From NCBI RefSeq assembly GCF_902506435.1, contig NZ_LR733215.1:2908903-2970025 (forward strand): DNA of 61,123 nucleotides, in the 5' to 3' direction. Position 1 is the stretch's first letter, and each line of letters begins with the position of its first letter. A model generated the notes under the pieces. It searched no databases. It worked only from the letters and a program-made list of their open reading frames with translations, and was not told the DNA's origin. The translations under genes were made by a program, and so were the position numbers. Shown piece after piece: positions 1-9,151 of the stretch. Source of the stretch: Nocardioides sp. AX2bis (GTDB taxonomy: Bacteria; Actinomycetota; Actinomycetes; Propionibacteriales; Nocardioidaceae).

Positions 1-48
1 CGGGGGGCTCCGATCGGGTGGGGCGGGTCAGCCACCCCAGTGTGACCC

Positions 49-89
49 GGCACCGGCCGAGCGCGCGCAGGCGCGCCCGGGCCGGTGCC
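49..89. terminator. GC-rich hairpin downstream of the fabG-like gene
   Basis: Ten-base perfect arms GGCACCGGCC (49-58) and GGCCGGTGCC (80-89) enclose a second small stem made from GCGCGC repeats. It lies about 50 nt past the stop of the minus-strand reductase gene and could end that transcript. No U-tract is visible on the minus-strand side, as is common in high-GC actinobacteria, so the terminator role is inference from structure and position. The rest of 1-136 shows no gene. Confidence 0.5.
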
Positions 90-136
90 AGGTGGGGCCG
101 GGACGGGGGCCCGGCAGGCCCGACGACCGGTCGGGG

Positions 137-907
137 TCAGCTGACGAGCTTGGCGCCGCCGTCGACGTAGATCGTCTGGCCGGTGATGTAGGAGGACTCG
201 TCGCTGCACAGGAAGGCGACGGCCGCGGCGATGTCCTCGGGGAACCCGACGCGCTTGACCGGGTTGCGGTCGGCCGCGGCGGCGCGGAAGTCCTCGACGC
301 TCATGCCGACGCGCGTGGCCGTGGCGTCGGTCATCTCCGAGGCGATGAAGCCGGGGGCGACGGCGTTGGCGTTCACGCCGTAGCGGCCGAGCTCGATGCC
401 GAGGGTGCGCACGAAGCCCTGGATGCCCATCTTGGCGGCCGAGTAGTTGGCCTGGCCCCGGTTGCCGAGCGCCGAGACGCTGGACAGGCAGACGACCTTG
501 CCGTACTTCTGCTCCACGAAGTGCGCCTGGGCGGCCTTCGTCATCAGGAACGCGCCCTTGAGGTGCACGTTCATCACCAGGTCCCAGTCCAGCTCGGACA
601 TCTTGAACAGCAGGTTGTCGCGGGTGATGCCGGCGTTGTTGACCAGGATGTGCAGCCCGCCGAGCTCGGCGACCGTCCGGGCCACCGCGGCGTCGACGGC
701 GGCGGCGTCGCTGACGTCGCACCCGATCCCGACCGCGCTGGCGCCCTCGACCAGCGGCAGCCGGCCGGCCGCCTCGACGGCGGCGGCCTCGTCGAGGTCG
801 ACGATCGCGACCGAGGCGCCCTCCTCGGCGAAGCGGACGGCGGTGCCGAACCCGATCCCGCGGGCGGCTCCGGTGACGACGGCGACGCGCCCGTCGAATC
901 GACCCAT
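137..907 (-). CDS. fabG: SDR-family 3-oxoacyl-ACP/acetoacetyl-CoA reductase (FabG-like)
   Basis: 256 residues, the normal length for a classical short-chain dehydrogenase. The N-terminus has the Rossmann NAD(P) motif [12 protein letters not shown] (about 12-23), followed by NNAG (about 90), the catalytic serine in SSVSALG and the YSAAK Tyr/Lys pair (about 155-160). It ends in the usual [13 protein letters not shown] strand. FabG-type enzymes reduce 3-oxoacyl thioesters with NADPH in the cytoplasm. With PhaC encoded 7 kb away, an acetoacetyl-CoA reductase role in PHA precursor supply is possible but not shown. The start ATG is preceded by the strong Shine-Dalgarno AGGAGGAGAA. It appears monocistronic. 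Confidence 0.88.
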   Translation of the reverse strand: MGRFDGRVAVVTGAARGIGFGTAVRFAEEGASVAIVDLDEAAAVEAAGRLPLVEGASAVGIGCDVSDAAAVDAAVARTVAELGGLHILVNNAGITRDNLLFKMSELDWDLVMNVHLKGAFLMTKAAQAHFVEQKYGKVVCLSSVSALGNRGQANYSAAKMGIQGFVRTLGIELGRYGVNANAVAPGFIASEMTDATATRVGMSVEDFRAAAADRNPVKRVGFPEDIAAAVAFLCSDESSYITGQTIYVDGGAKLVS

Positions 908-998
908 GATGTTCTCCTCCTGGTGCTGGGGGGCCCAGCTGGTGCTCCAGCCGGTGACGGGCGAGGTGACTGATCGGTAACCTCGACCGCGTCCGACC

Positions 999-1433
999 CT
1001 AGTCCCCGGCCCCGACCGGGCCGGCGAGGGTCTCGCGGAGCCGGGCGGCGTACGTCGGGGCCTCGCCGTCCTCGTACCGGGTCCGGGGCCAGAAGAACCC
1101 CCGCAGCCCGTCGCCCTTCGTGCGGGGCACGACGTGCAGGTGCAGGTGGGGCACCGACTGGCTGACGGTGTTGTTCATCGCCACGAAGCTGCCCTGCGCC
1201 CCGAGCCCGTCGACGACCGCGGTCGCCAGCCGCTGGGCGGCCTCCAGGAACGGGTCCCGCAGCGCCGCCGGCAGGTCGGGCAGCGTCGCGACGTGCGTGC
1301 GGGGCACCAGCAGCACGTGGCCCTTGAACACCGGGCGCCGGTCGAGGAAGCCGACCAGGTGGGGCTCGTCGAGCACCACGTCGGCCGGGGACTCCCCCGC
1401 CACCACCGCGCAGAAGACGCAGCCAGGGGTCAC
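999..1433 (-). CDS. HIT-family nucleotide hydrolase
   Basis: 144 residues. The histidine triad is PHLHLHVVP near residue 95, and the N-terminal CVFC dyad is typical of HIT/HINT proteins that bind zinc there. Family members hydrolyse nucleoside phosphoramidates or dinucleoside polyphosphates in the cytoplasm. The start is GTG at 1433, which overlaps the TGA of the upstream M15 peptidase gene by 4 nt (GTGA), so the two should be translationally coupled. A longer reading frame runs upstream, but it is only the antisense shadow of the peptidase gene. Confidence 0.9.
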   Translation of the reverse strand: MTPGCVFCAVVAGESPADVVLDEPHLVGFLDRRPVFKGHVLLVPRTHVATLPDLPAALRDPFLEAAQRLATAVVDGLGAQGSFVAMNNTVSQSVPHLHLHVVPRTKGDGLRGFFWPRTRYEDGEAPTYAARLRETLAGPVGAGD

Positions 1434-2842
1434 TCGCAGGCCACCGGTCCGCAGTCCGGCGTCGGCAGCGGCCGCGCCATCCCGGCCGGGCGGGCGTCGA
1501 AGTGGTGGTTGTCGCTGGTGCCGTAGGTCCAGCCCAGGCCGTGGGCCGCCAGCGTCGAGACCACCGGGTGCCGCGAGGAGCGCCAGGCCACCCGCGGGTG
1601 GGTGCGCGACTGCCACCAGGTGTTGGGCACGAGCCCGGTCGCCGAGCGGTACGGGTTCTCCCACGGGTTGATGTCGACCGACCGTCCGTACGAGTGCGGC
1701 GAGCGGACGCCGGGGCGGTTGACCACGTCGCGGCAGTTGAACGCGGAGGTGTTGTCGGCCGCCATCGAGGCGTGGTCGTCGGCACCGCGCACGCGCGCGG
1801 ACCAGCCGAACCGGTCGACGCGGTACATCGCGCGAATCGGCAGCTTCTTGGCGTACATCGCGCCCAGGGCGCCCGCGACCCGGCCGGCGACGTCGGCGTT
1901 GAGGACCATCTCGCCGCGGCGGCGGTAGCCGGTGAAGTCCCAGTAGTTGACCCGCAGCAGCCGCAGCGAGGCCCGGCCGACGGGGCAGCCGGCGTGCCAG
2001 CTGCGACCGGTCATCTGGCCCCACACGCCGTCGGGGATGCGGGTCACGACCGGGTTGGCGCCGTCGCCCACGGCGCGGGGCTGCGACGGCAGGTCGATCC
2101 GCGGCCGGGGAGCCCCGGCCGGCAGGCGGACCGGCTCGCCCGGCGGCAGGTTGTCGACGGCGAGGACCCCGCTGCGGTCGGCACGCACCCAGACCTGGCC
2201 CGCGCCGCGCGCCTTCCACCGGGTGTCGACGCGCGGGGCGATCTCCAGCGAGACGTTGCCGTTCTCGCCCGTCGTGAGACGGCGGGCCGTGCGCCACGTC
2301 CCGCCGGCGTCGCGGCGCATCAGCACCACGCGGCCGGGGACGCCCTCGCCCTGCCGGGTGCGCCACTGGACCTGCAGGGTGGCGCTGCGCTCGTCGACCA
2401 CGGAGTCCGGACCGAGGACCCGGAGCACGCTGTGCCGCCTGCGCAGCGTCACCTCCGTGGGCCCGGAGGCGGCCGCGGCCCGGACGGCGTCGCCGGCGTA
2501 CGACGCCCGGAAGGCGTTGGTGCGCGGGGTGCGGTCCAGCACCTCCTCCAGCACGGCCTCCCCGCCCGCACCGGTGGTCAGCGTGGCGACCTCGCGCCAG
2601 TCGTCGGCGGTGCGGCGCTCCACGACGACGGGGGCGTCGGCGACCGGGGCGCCGGCGTCGTCGAGGAGGGTCGCCCGCAGCGTCGTGGCGGTGCCGGCGT
2701 AGGCCCGGCTGCCGCTCAGCGTGAGCGTCGTCGGCACCGGGTCCGCTGCGGCGGCCGGTGCGGCGGCGGCGCCCAGGGGGCCGGCGAGGGCCGCGACCAG
2801 CGCGGCGACGAGCAGGGACGTGCGGCGGGGGCGGGTCGTCAC
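1430..2842 (-). CDS. secreted M15-type peptidase (D-Ala-D-Ala carboxypeptidase-like) with N-terminal beta domains
   Basis: 470 residues from GTG 2842. The N-terminus is a signal peptide (TTRPRR, hydrophobic LLVAALVAALAGPLGAAAA, AxA cleavage site). Two Ig-like or bacterial-surface beta repeats follow (about 35-230), and a C-terminal M15_4-type zinc peptidase domain (about 300-460) with SPHSYGRSVDINPW and DNHHFDA, which supply the His/Asp/His zinc ligands. Such enzymes trim peptidoglycan stem peptides outside the membrane. It lies 40 nt after the GDPD stop and overlaps the HIT gene, so the three probably form one operon. The start is chosen because the signal peptide begins there; upstream in-frame sequence is shadow of the GDPD gene. 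Confidence 0.85.
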   Translation of the reverse strand: MTTRPRRTSLLVAALVAALAGPLGAAAAPAAAADPVPTTLTLSGSRAYAGTATTLRATLLDDAGAPVADAPVVVERRTADDWREVATLTTGAGGEAVLEEVLDRTPRTNAFRASYAGDAVRAAAASGPTEVTLRRRHSVLRVLGPDSVVDERSATLQVQWRTRQGEGVPGRVVLMRRDAGGTWRTARRLTTGENGNVSLEIAPRVDTRWKARGAGQVWVRADRSGVLAVDNLPPGEPVRLPAGAPRPRIDLPSQPRAVGDGANPVVTRIPDGVWGQMTGRSWHAGCPVGRASLRLLRVNYWDFTGYRRRGEMVLNADVAGRVAGALGAMYAKKLPIRAMYRVDRFGWSARVRGADDHASMAADNTSAFNCRDVVNRPGVRSPHSYGRSVDINPWENPYRSATGLVPNTWWQSRTHPRVAWRSSRHPVVSTLAAHGLGWTYGTSDNHHFDARPAGMARPLPTPDCGPVACE

Positions 2843-2882
2843 CGCAGCAGTGTGCCGCGTGCGACCCGCCCCCGGGGGGAGA

Positions 2883-4043
2883 TCAGCGTGCGGCGACCCA
2901 GTTGTCGCGGGCGAAGACCGCGGAGTCCGGGTGGTCGGCGAAGACCGCGTCCACGCCGGCGTCGAGGAAGTCGGCCACCTCGGCGAAGACGTCGCCCTTG
3001 GCGTCCGGGCCCTCACCGCTGCGGTACTCGGTGGCCATGAACTGGTTCTCGTCGCGGATCGTGTAGACCACCACGCGCAGGCCCTGGCGGTGCGCCTTGC
3101 GCGGCAGCGCGGTCGGCTCGGCGCTCGAGCCGTCCTCCTGCCGCGGGATGACCATGGTCTTCTCCGGGCCGATCCAGTCGGCGTACGCCGCGACGCCGCG
3201 CAGCCCGGCGCGGGTGGTGAGGTCGGCGTAGGTCACGCCGGTCTCCTTCACCTGCTGGTCCCAGGGCGCACCGGTGGGGCTCATCAGCTGCTCGAGCGGG
3301 AGCTCGGTACGCCGGTCGAGCTGGCGTAGGTTGCTGACCTCGAAGGACTGGATCAAGATCCTTGACCGCTTGCCGTCCAGCCCGGCCTGGCGCAGGTCGC
3401 GCAGCATCGGCTCCTCGGGCGACAGGTCGAGGGAGTCGAAGTAGGTCGGGTGCTTGGTCTCGGGCGCGACACCGATCGTGCGGCCGGTCTCGCGGGAGAG
3501 CTTCTTGGCCAGGGCGAGGACCTCGTCGAAGGTCGGCACCCGGAAGCGACCGTCGTAGCGGGTGTTGTCGGGACGCACCGCCGGCAGCCGCTCGGTGGCG
3601 CGCAGGGTGCGCAGCTCGGCGAGGGTGAAGTCCTCGGTGAACCAGCCGTCGTACTCCACCCCGTCGATGGACTTGACCGTGCGCCGGTCGGCGAACTCCG
3701 GGTGCTCCTCGACGTCGGTGGTCTCGTTGATGAAGCTCTCGTGCCGGGCCACCAGGACACCGTCCTTGGTGGGCACGAGGTCGGGCTCGATGTAGTCGGC
3801 GCCGAGCTGCACGGCCAGGCGGTAAGCCGCCAGCGTGTGCTCGGGGCGGTAGCCCGAGGCGCCGCGGTGGCCGACGACCAGCGGCCGGGAGAGCTGCTCG
3901 ATCCCGCGGCCGGGGCCCTCGGAGGGCGCCTGGCTGGCGGCGGGCGCCGCCGCCTGGGCCGGCGGGGCCAGCAGCGTGGCTGCCAGGGACAGCGGGACGA
4001 GCGGGAGCAGGAGCGCGCCGAGCGCACGGGTCCGAGAGGTCAT
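2883..4043 (-). CDS. glpQ: secreted glycerophosphodiester phosphodiesterase
   Basis: 386 residues. Signal peptide (TSRTRALGALLLPLVPLS, then an AQAA-type site near residue 30). The GDPD domain carries VGHRGASGYRPEHT, the metal and catalytic acidic pair in DYIEPDLV, and the second catalytic histidine in VARHE. The family cleaves glycerophosphodiesters to glycerol 3-phosphate plus an alcohol and is Ca-dependent when secreted. First gene of the probable GDPD-M15-HIT operon; divergent from the ABM gene, with only 66 nt between the starts, so both promoters lie there. The start ATG directly precedes the signal peptide. Confidence 0.9.
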   Translation of the reverse strand: MTSRTRALGALLLPLVPLSLAATLLAPPAQAAAPAASQAPSEGPGRGIEQLSRPLVVGHRGASGYRPEHTLAAYRLAVQLGADYIEPDLVPTKDGVLVARHESFINETTDVEEHPEFADRRTVKSIDGVEYDGWFTEDFTLAELRTLRATERLPAVRPDNTRYDGRFRVPTFDEVLALAKKLSRETGRTIGVAPETKHPTYFDSLDLSPEEPMLRDLRQAGLDGKRSRILIQSFEVSNLRQLDRRTELPLEQLMSPTGAPWDQQVKETGVTYADLTTRAGLRGVAAYADWIGPEKTMVIPRQEDGSSAEPTALPRKAHRQGLRVVVYTIRDENQFMATEYRSGEGPDAKGDVFAEVADFLDAGVDAVFADHPDSAVFARDNWVAAR

Positions 4044-4109
4044 GGTCCGATGAAACCTCGTCGAGGTGGACACGTGATGAACGACACGCACCCGGCGTAC
4101 CCTCCGCAC

Positions 4110-4424
4110 ATGACCGAGAGCAGCGCGACCTCCGCCACCCTGCACGTGGTGGCCACCATCCCGATCCGCGCCGACGGCGTGGAGCTGGCCCGCACGGCCC
4201 TGGCCGAGCTGGCCACCGCGACGCAGGCCGAGGAGGGCTGCCTGTCCTATGCCGCGTACGAGTCCGGCGCGGCGCCGGGCCTGTTCGTCACCGTCGAGGA
4301 GTGGCGCGCCCAGGCCGACCTGGACCAGCACATGACCACGCCGCACATCGCGCGGGCGTTCGAGGTGCTGGGCCCGCACCTGGAGGGGGAGGTCGCGATC
4401 CACCCCCTCCAGCCGCTGGGCTGA
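4110..4424 (+). CDS. ABM-domain (antibiotic biosynthesis monooxygenase fold) protein
   Basis: 104 residues with the dimeric alpha/beta-barrel ABM pattern: an early strand LHVVATIPIRAD, a long helix rich in A/E, then EEGCLSYAAYES and FVTVEEWRAQADLDQHMTTPH. Family members are small quinone or aldehyde monooxygenases or heme-degrading relatives; no cofactor-specific residue allows a choice here. Start ATG 4110 is preferred; an in-frame ATG at 4077 would add a short extension of low quality. Divergent from the GDPD gene. Confidence 0.8.
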   Translation: MTESSATSATLHVVATIPIRADGVELARTALAELATATQAEEGCLSYAAYESGAAPGLFVTVEEWRAQADLDQHMTTPHIARAFEVLGPHLEGEVAIHPLQPLG

Positions 4425-4441
4425 GACTCAGATCCGGGCGG

Positions 4442-4870
4442 TCAGATCGGGGCGGTGAGCTCGAGGTTGATGTCGTCGGGGTCCTGGAAGGACAGGATCG
4501 CCAGGCCGGCGCCCTCCATGTCGATGATGTCGCCGTGCGCGATGCCGAGCTCGTCGAGGCCCTTGACGGCCGCCTCGAGGTCGTCGCGGGAGTCGACGGT
4601 GAAGCTGACGTGGTCGAGGCCGGTGGTGGTCGAGTCGAAGGTCTGCCCGCCGACCGGGCGCAGCCCGAAGAGGGCGCCGGACGGCGTGAGGTAGATGGTG
4701 CCGGCGTAGAACTTCTGCGGGTCCTCGGTGGCACCGGGCTCGTTGACCTCGTGGGACATGTCGATCTGCGCCGGCCACCCGAAGACGTCGTCGTAGAACT
4801 TCTTCGAGCGGGCGATGTCGGTGACGGTGAGCCGCACGTGGGCGTACCCGTTGCTGTTGATGATGGCCAT
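4442..4870 (-). CDS. VOC/glyoxalase-fold protein
   Basis: 142 residues with two beta-alpha-beta-beta-beta modules: HVRLTVTDIARSKKFYDDVFGW at the N-terminus (here split by the fold, not a fusion) and GLDHVSFTVDSRDDLEAAV in the second half, ending in FQDPDDINLELTAP. The metal-ligand type positions (His in HVRL, His in DHVS, Glu in NLEL) are present, so a divalent metal site is plausible. Substrate unknown. It lies 35 nt after the end of the fatty-acid operon on the same strand and may be its last gene. Confidence 0.85.
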   Translation of the reverse strand: MAIINSNGYAHVRLTVTDIARSKKFYDDVFGWPAQIDMSHEVNEPGATEDPQKFYAGTIYLTPSGALFGLRPVGGQTFDSTTTGLDHVSFTVDSRDDLEAAVKGLDELGIAHGDIIDMEGAGLAILSFQDPDDINLELTAPI

Positions 4871-4905
4871 GGCCCCATGCCTACCCGCACCGCCCGGGTG
4901 AGCGC

Positions 4906-5280
4906 TCACCCCGAGCGCAGCCGCGCGAGCACCACGTCGGCGTCGACCTCGCCGGGGTCCAGCACGACGGTGCGCCCGGCGCCGACCGCCGCGACCAGCG
5001 TGGTCGTGGCCGCTCCCCCGCCGGCGACGACGAGCAGGTCGGCCCCGCCGAGGTCGCGAGCACGCGCCGCCAGCAGCGCCACGTCGACCTCGTCGTCGAC
5101 GGCACCCTGGACCGCCCAGGCAGCCACCCGGCCCTGCCGCACCAGCGTGGCGGTGCGCTCGGCGGCGGCGAGGTCCGGGTCGGCGCACAGCACCGCGGCG
5201 CCGGCCCGCGACAGCGCGACGGCCACCTCGTGGCCGGGCGACCCGCCGGCCCCGGTGACCAGGGCCAGCAGGTAGCGCAG
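4906..5280 (-). CDS. short Rossmann-fold (SDR-like) protein with no standard start codon
   Basis: The frame reads through a complete NAD(P)-binding half domain: ALVTGAGGSPGHEVAVALS, then AVLCADPDLAAAERTA, then DLLVVAGGGAATTTLV, ending LARLRSG. It has no YxxxK catalytic pair, so it is not a full SDR enzyme. No ATG, GTG or TTG precedes the glycine motif in frame after the acyl-CoA dehydrogenase stop at 5292. The first possible start is CTG at 5280, 11 nt past that stop, giving 124 residues. A downstream GTG would remove the dinucleotide motif. It could be a CTG-initiated, coupled gene or a remnant. The protein-like composition argues that it is or was coding. Confidence 0.5.
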   Translation of the reverse strand: MRYLLALVTGAGGSPGHEVAVALSRAGAAVLCADPDLAAAERTATLVRQGRVAAWAVQGAVDDEVDVALLAARARDLGGADLLVVAGGGAATTTLVAAVGAGRTVVLDPGEVDADVVLARLRSG

Positions 5281-5291
5281 CTCGAGCCGGC

Positions 5292-6584
5292 TCAGACGAA
5301 GGCGCTCTCGCCGGTGATCGCGCGGCCCACGATGAGGGTGTTGATCTCGCGGGTGCCCTCGTAGGAGTAGATCGCCTCGGCGTCCGCGACGAACCGGCCG
5401 ACGTGGTGCTCGAGCAGGATGCCGTTGCCGCCGAGGACCTCGCGCGCCCAGCCGACGGTCTCGCGCATCTTGGCCGTGGCCTGCGCCTTGCACAGGCTGG
5501 CGTGCTCGTCGCGCAGCAGCCCGGCGTCCTGGAGCTGGGAGGCCCGGGTGTTCATCGCGGTGGCGGCGGTGACGTGGCCGAGCATCTTGACCAGGAGGTC
5601 CTGGACGAGCTGGAAGGAGGCGATCGGGCGGCCGAACTGCTCGCGCGCCTTGGTGTAGCGCAGGGCGTGCTCGAAGGCACCCCGCGCACAGCCGGCGGCC
5701 TGCCAGGCCACGCCCATCCGGGTCACGCGCAGCACGTCGGCGGTGCTGCGGAAGCTCTCGGCCTTCTGCAGCCGGTTCTCCTCGGGCACCCGGACGTCGC
5801 GCAGGTGGACCTCGGCGTTCTGGACCACGCGGAGCGCGATCTTGTCCTCCTGCTTGTCGAAGGTCATCCCCTCGGTGTCCTTCTCGACCACGAAGCCCTT
5901 GACCTGGCCGTCGTCCTCGTCGCGCGCCCAGATGATGACGAGGTCGGCGAAGGCGGCGTTGCCGATCCACTTCTTCTCCCCGTTGAGCACCCAGCCGTCG
6001 CCGTCCCGGCGTGCCGAGGTGGCCAGGCCGGCGGAGATCGCGGAGCCGACGTCGGGCTCGGTCAGGCCGAAGGCGCCGATCAGCTCCATCCGGGCCATCG
6101 CCGGCAGCCAGCGCTCGCGCTGCTCGTCGGAGCCGCAGAGCTGGATGGAGCCCATCGCCAGCCCGCCGTGGACCCCCATGAAGGTGCCGATGGACGGGTC
6201 GACGCGGGCCAGCTCCATGGCGACCATGCCGTCGACGAGCGCACCGCGGGCGGGGCAGCCGGGCCCGTCGTAGGCCAGGCCGGCGATGCCGAGGTCGGCG
6301 ATGCCGGGCACGAGCTCGTGCGGGAAGGCCGCGCGGGTCCAGTAGTCGTTGATGACCGGCTCGACCTCGCGGTTCATGAACGCGCGGACCCGGCCGAGCA
6401 GGGCCCGGTCGTCGTCGGAGAGCAGCAGCTCGAAGCCCAGGAAGTCCGAGAACGGGGAGTCGGTGAGCTCGACGTCGGTCAGGTCGGGCGCGACCGGTGC
6501 CACCGACCCCGCGGGGCGGGCACCGGCGTCGGTGTCCGGGCCGGAGGTGGGGTCGCGGGGGTCGTCGGAGCGGGCGTCAGCCAT
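5292..6584 (-). CDS. acyl-CoA dehydrogenase, glutaryl-CoA dehydrogenase-like
   Basis: 430 residues from ATG 6584. Acyl-CoA dehydrogenase domains in order: helical N-domain (ending near GIAGLAYDGPG), FAD-binding beta domain with GAFGLTEPDVGSAIS and WVLNGEKKWIGNA, and a helical C-domain with YTKAREQFGRPIASFQLVQ. The catalytic base is the glutamate in YSYEGTREIN, the position used by glutaryl- and short-chain acyl-CoA dehydrogenases; the ending INTLIVGRAITG resembles glutaryl-CoA dehydrogenases. The N-terminus carries an extra disordered stretch of about 40 residues. It overlaps the depolymerase gene by 8 nt. Precise substrate cannot be fixed. Confidence 0.87.
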   Translation of the reverse strand: MADARSDDPRDPTSGPDTDAGARPAGSVAPVAPDLTDVELTDSPFSDFLGFELLLSDDDRALLGRVRAFMNREVEPVINDYWTRAAFPHELVPGIADLGIAGLAYDGPGCPARGALVDGMVAMELARVDPSIGTFMGVHGGLAMGSIQLCGSDEQRERWLPAMARMELIGAFGLTEPDVGSAISAGLATSARRDGDGWVLNGEKKWIGNAAFADLVIIWARDEDDGQVKGFVVEKDTEGMTFDKQEDKIALRVVQNAEVHLRDVRVPEENRLQKAESFRSTADVLRVTRMGVAWQAAGCARGAFEHALRYTKAREQFGRPIASFQLVQDLLVKMLGHVTAATAMNTRASQLQDAGLLRDEHASLCKAQATAKMRETVGWAREVLGGNGILLEHHVGRFVADAEAIYSYEGTREINTLIVGRAITGESAFV

Positions 6585-7443
6585 GGGTCTCATTCTCGTC
6601 GAGGAAGGCGTCGACCACGGGCGCGAGCTGGTGGGCCTGGGTGATCAGGTCGAGGTGCCCGCCGCGGTAGACGTGGAGCCGGGCGCGCGGGATCAGCCGC
6701 GCCTGCAGCCGGGGGTTGGCGACCGGGATGATCGGGTCGTCGTCGCCGCCGAGGACCAGGGTCGGCTGCCGCAGCAGGCCCAGGAACGGCGTGCTGCTCC
6801 AGCCGGTCATCGCCAGCAGCTGGTAGTAGTAGCCGCGCTTGGGTCCGGCGCGGGTCGCGGCGTGCAGCAACGAGGCGCCGTGCGCCGGGTCGGTGCGCAT
6901 GCTGCCGCCGTAGATGGTGCCGGCGACCTCGCGGGCGTACGCCGGGTCGCGGTGCCGACGGGGCGTCGACATGATGCGCAGCACCTTCGGCGAGGCCGGC
7001 ACCATGAGCATGCCGGTGCCGGTGGCGACCAGCACCACGCGGCGGACCTTGCGCGGGGACTGCACGGCCAGCTGCTGGGCCAGGCCGCCGCCCCAGGAGA
7101 TCCCCAGGACGTCGAAGCGTCGGTGCCCCAGGCGGCCCATCAGCGCGGTCACCCAGGACGAGAGGCCGGCGATGGTGTACGGCAGCGGCGGCAGCGCGGA
7201 GCCGCCGACGCCGGGGACGTCGAAGCGGACGACGCCGCGCTCGGGGTCGAGGTGGTCCACGAAGCCCTGGAGGCCCTCCAGGCTCAGCCCGATCCCGTTG
7301 CACAGCAGCAGCGGCGGGGCCTCGGTGTGGCGGCCGACGCCGGGTCGTACCGACACCCGGGCGGTGACGCCGCGCACCGTGATGTTGCGGACCCGGTCGG
7401 GGGCGGCCTGCGGCCGCTCGTCGGTCGTCGGCTCAGCGGTCAT
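6577..7443 (-). CDS. phaZ: alpha/beta hydrolase, probable intracellular PHA depolymerase
   Basis: 288 residues with an alpha/beta-hydrolase fold: LLLCNGIGLSLEGLQGFV oxyanion region, RFDVPGVGGS, nucleophile elbow GISWGGGLAQQ, acidic residue in LVLGGDDDPIIP and the catalytic histidine in YRGGHLDLI. The GISWGG box and the NGIG element are typical of medium-chain PHA depolymerases. The gene overlaps phaC by 11 nt and follows it directly, which supports storage-polymer mobilisation in the cytoplasm. Without the context it could only be called an esterase-like hydrolase. Confidence 0.78.
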   Translation of the reverse strand: MTAEPTTDERPQAAPDRVRNITVRGVTARVSVRPGVGRHTEAPPLLLCNGIGLSLEGLQGFVDHLDPERGVVRFDVPGVGGSALPPLPYTIAGLSSWVTALMGRLGHRRFDVLGISWGGGLAQQLAVQSPRKVRRVVLVATGTGMLMVPASPKVLRIMSTPRRHRDPAYAREVAGTIYGGSMRTDPAHGASLLHAATRAGPKRGYYYQLLAMTGWSSTPFLGLLRQPTLVLGGDDDPIIPVANPRLQARLIPRARLHVYRGGHLDLITQAHQLAPVVDAFLDENETHG

Positions 7444-9151
7444 GGACGTAGGTCCCCGGAGCCTCGCAGAGGGGCTCGTGCTGCGCGGAGCCCAGTCGGC
7501 GGGGCTTGCCGCGCTCGTCGCCGCACCGCTCGGCCAGCCAGCCCGCGTAGTCGTCCCACCACGAGCCGGGCACCTGGTGCGCGCCGGCCAGCCAGTCCTG
7601 CGCCTCGGGCGGGTTCTGCTCGGCGGTGCGGAAGTTGGCCTTCGGGTTGCCCGGCGGGTTGACCATGGCGGCGATGTGGCCGCTGGTCGACAGCACGAAC
7701 TTGCTGGTCCCGCCCAGCAGCTGGGTGGAGGCGTAGCAGGACTCCCACTGGCAGAGGTGGTCGGCGATGCCGGCCACGACGTAGCTGTCGGTGGTGACCT
7801 TCCCGAGGTCCACGGGCGTGTCGAGCATCGTGGCGGCGTTCGGCTCGACCAGGGCGTTGCGGAAGGCCAGGTCCATGAAGTCGCGGTGCATGCCCGCGCT
7901 CATCCGGACCGGGTCGGCGTTCCAGAACAGGATGTCGAACGCCTTCGGGGCGTGGCCCATCAGGTAGTTGTTGACCCAGTAGTTCCAGATCAGGTCGTTG
8001 GGCCGCAGCCACGCGAAGACCTCGGCCAGCACCCGGCCGTCGAGGTAGCCCTTCTCGGCCGAGGCCCGCGTGGAGGCGGCGGCGGCCTTGTGGGACAGCA
8101 GGGCGCTGGTGACGCCGGCGCGCTCCTGGTCCAGGACCGTGACCATCAGGCTGAAGGCGGCGACCCGGTCGAGCTTGCCGGTGGCCGCAAGGTGGCCCAT
8201 CACCATCGAGGCGATCATCCCGCCCGAGCAGATGCCGAGCAGGGCGGTCTTGTCCTGGCGGCTGATCTGCTCGATGCCGTCGAGGGCGTCCAGGACGGCC
8301 TGGCCGTAGGTGTCGAGGTCCCACGCGGCGTGCCGGGCGTCGGGGTTGCGCCAGGAGATGCAGTAGACCTGCAGCCCGCTGCGCACGAGGTGCTCGATCA
8401 TCGAGCGCTCCGCGGCGAGGTCCACGACGTAGTACTTGTTGATCGTCGGCGGGACGATGAGCAGCGGGACCTCGCGCACCTGGGGCGTCTGCGGCGAGTA
8501 CTGGATGAGCTCGAAGACGTCGGTGCGCAGCACGACCGCCCCGGGGGTGACCGCGATGTCCTTGCCGACCTCGAAGGCGTCGGCCTCGACCATCGACGGC
8601 ACGCGCGGTGCGGTGGCGAAGTCGCGCACGAGGCGCTTGCCGCCCTCCAGCAGGTTGCCGCCGCCGGTGTCGAGGGTGCGCTTGAGGACCTTGGGGTTGA
8701 GCGCGGGGTTGTTGGTCGGTGCCATCGCCTCGACCAGGTTGTCGGCCAGGAAGCCGATCCGGTGCCCGTCGCCCCAGTCGAGATCGGCGTCGTCGACCAG
8801 GCCGCGCACGGCCTGGCCCCAGGCCAGGTAGCCCTGCAGCGTCCGTCGGAACAGCGGGTTCTTGGCCCAGGCCTCGTCGGCCCAGCGGCGGTCCTTCGGC
8901 GCCGGGGCGAGCTCGGAGCGGCCGAGCCCGACCTTCGCCAGCTCGACGCCGAGCCCGGCGGTGCGGCCGACGACCTTGTGGGGGCGACGGGCCAGCCCGG
9001 CGGCGAACCGCACGCCGGACATGCCGGGCAGGAAGCGGCGGATCGGGCTGCGGCCGGCGTCGGCGAGCAGCAGGTCGAGCGGGGTGGAGAGCTCCTCGGC
9101 CAGGCTGCTGCCCTCGGCGGCCGCGGCCGCCTCCTCCTCGGTCGTGGTCAT
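7433..9151 (-). CDS. phaC: poly(3-hydroxyalkanoate) synthase
   Basis: 572 residues, class I/II length. PHA synthases polymerise 3-hydroxyacyl-CoA at the granule surface using a Cys-Asp-His triad. The lipase-like box has cysteine in place of serine ([12 protein letters not shown]), the aspartate is in [15 protein letters not shown] and the histidine in [16 protein letters not shown]. The typical [17 protein letters not shown] and [11 protein letters not shown] segments are also present. ATGA overlap with the upstream acyl-CoA ligase gene and overlap with phaZ show a tight operon that could activate fatty acids, make polymer and degrade it again. No PhaE/PhaR partner gene or phasin is visible nearby. 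Confidence 0.92.
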   Translation of the reverse strand: MTTTEEEAAAAAEGSSLAEELSTPLDLLLADAGRSPIRRFLPGMSGVRFAAGLARRPHKVVGRTAGLGVELAKVGLGRSELAPAPKDRRWADEAWAKNPLFRRTLQGYLAWGQAVRGLVDDADLDWGDGHRIGFLADNLVEAMAPTNNPALNPKVLKRTLDTGGGNLLEGGKRLVRDFATAPRVPSMVEADAFEVGKDIAVTPGAVVLRTDVFELIQYSPQTPQVREVPLLIVPPTINKYYVVDLAAERSMIEHLVRSGLQVYCISWRNPDARHAAWDLDTYGQAVLDALDGIEQISRQDKTALLGICSGGMIASMVMGHLAATGKLDRVAAFSLMVTVLDQERAGVTSALLSHKAAAASTRASAEKGYLDGRVLAEVFAWLRPNDLIWNYWVNNYLMGHAPKAFDILFWNADPVRMSAGMHRDFMDLAFRNALVEPNAATMLDTPVDLGKVTTDSYVVAGIADHLCQWESCYASTQLLGGTSKFVLSTSGHIAAMVNPPGNPKANFRTAEQNPPEAQDWLAGAHQVPGSWWDDYAGWLAERCGDERGKPRRLGSAQHEPLCEAPGTYVHDR

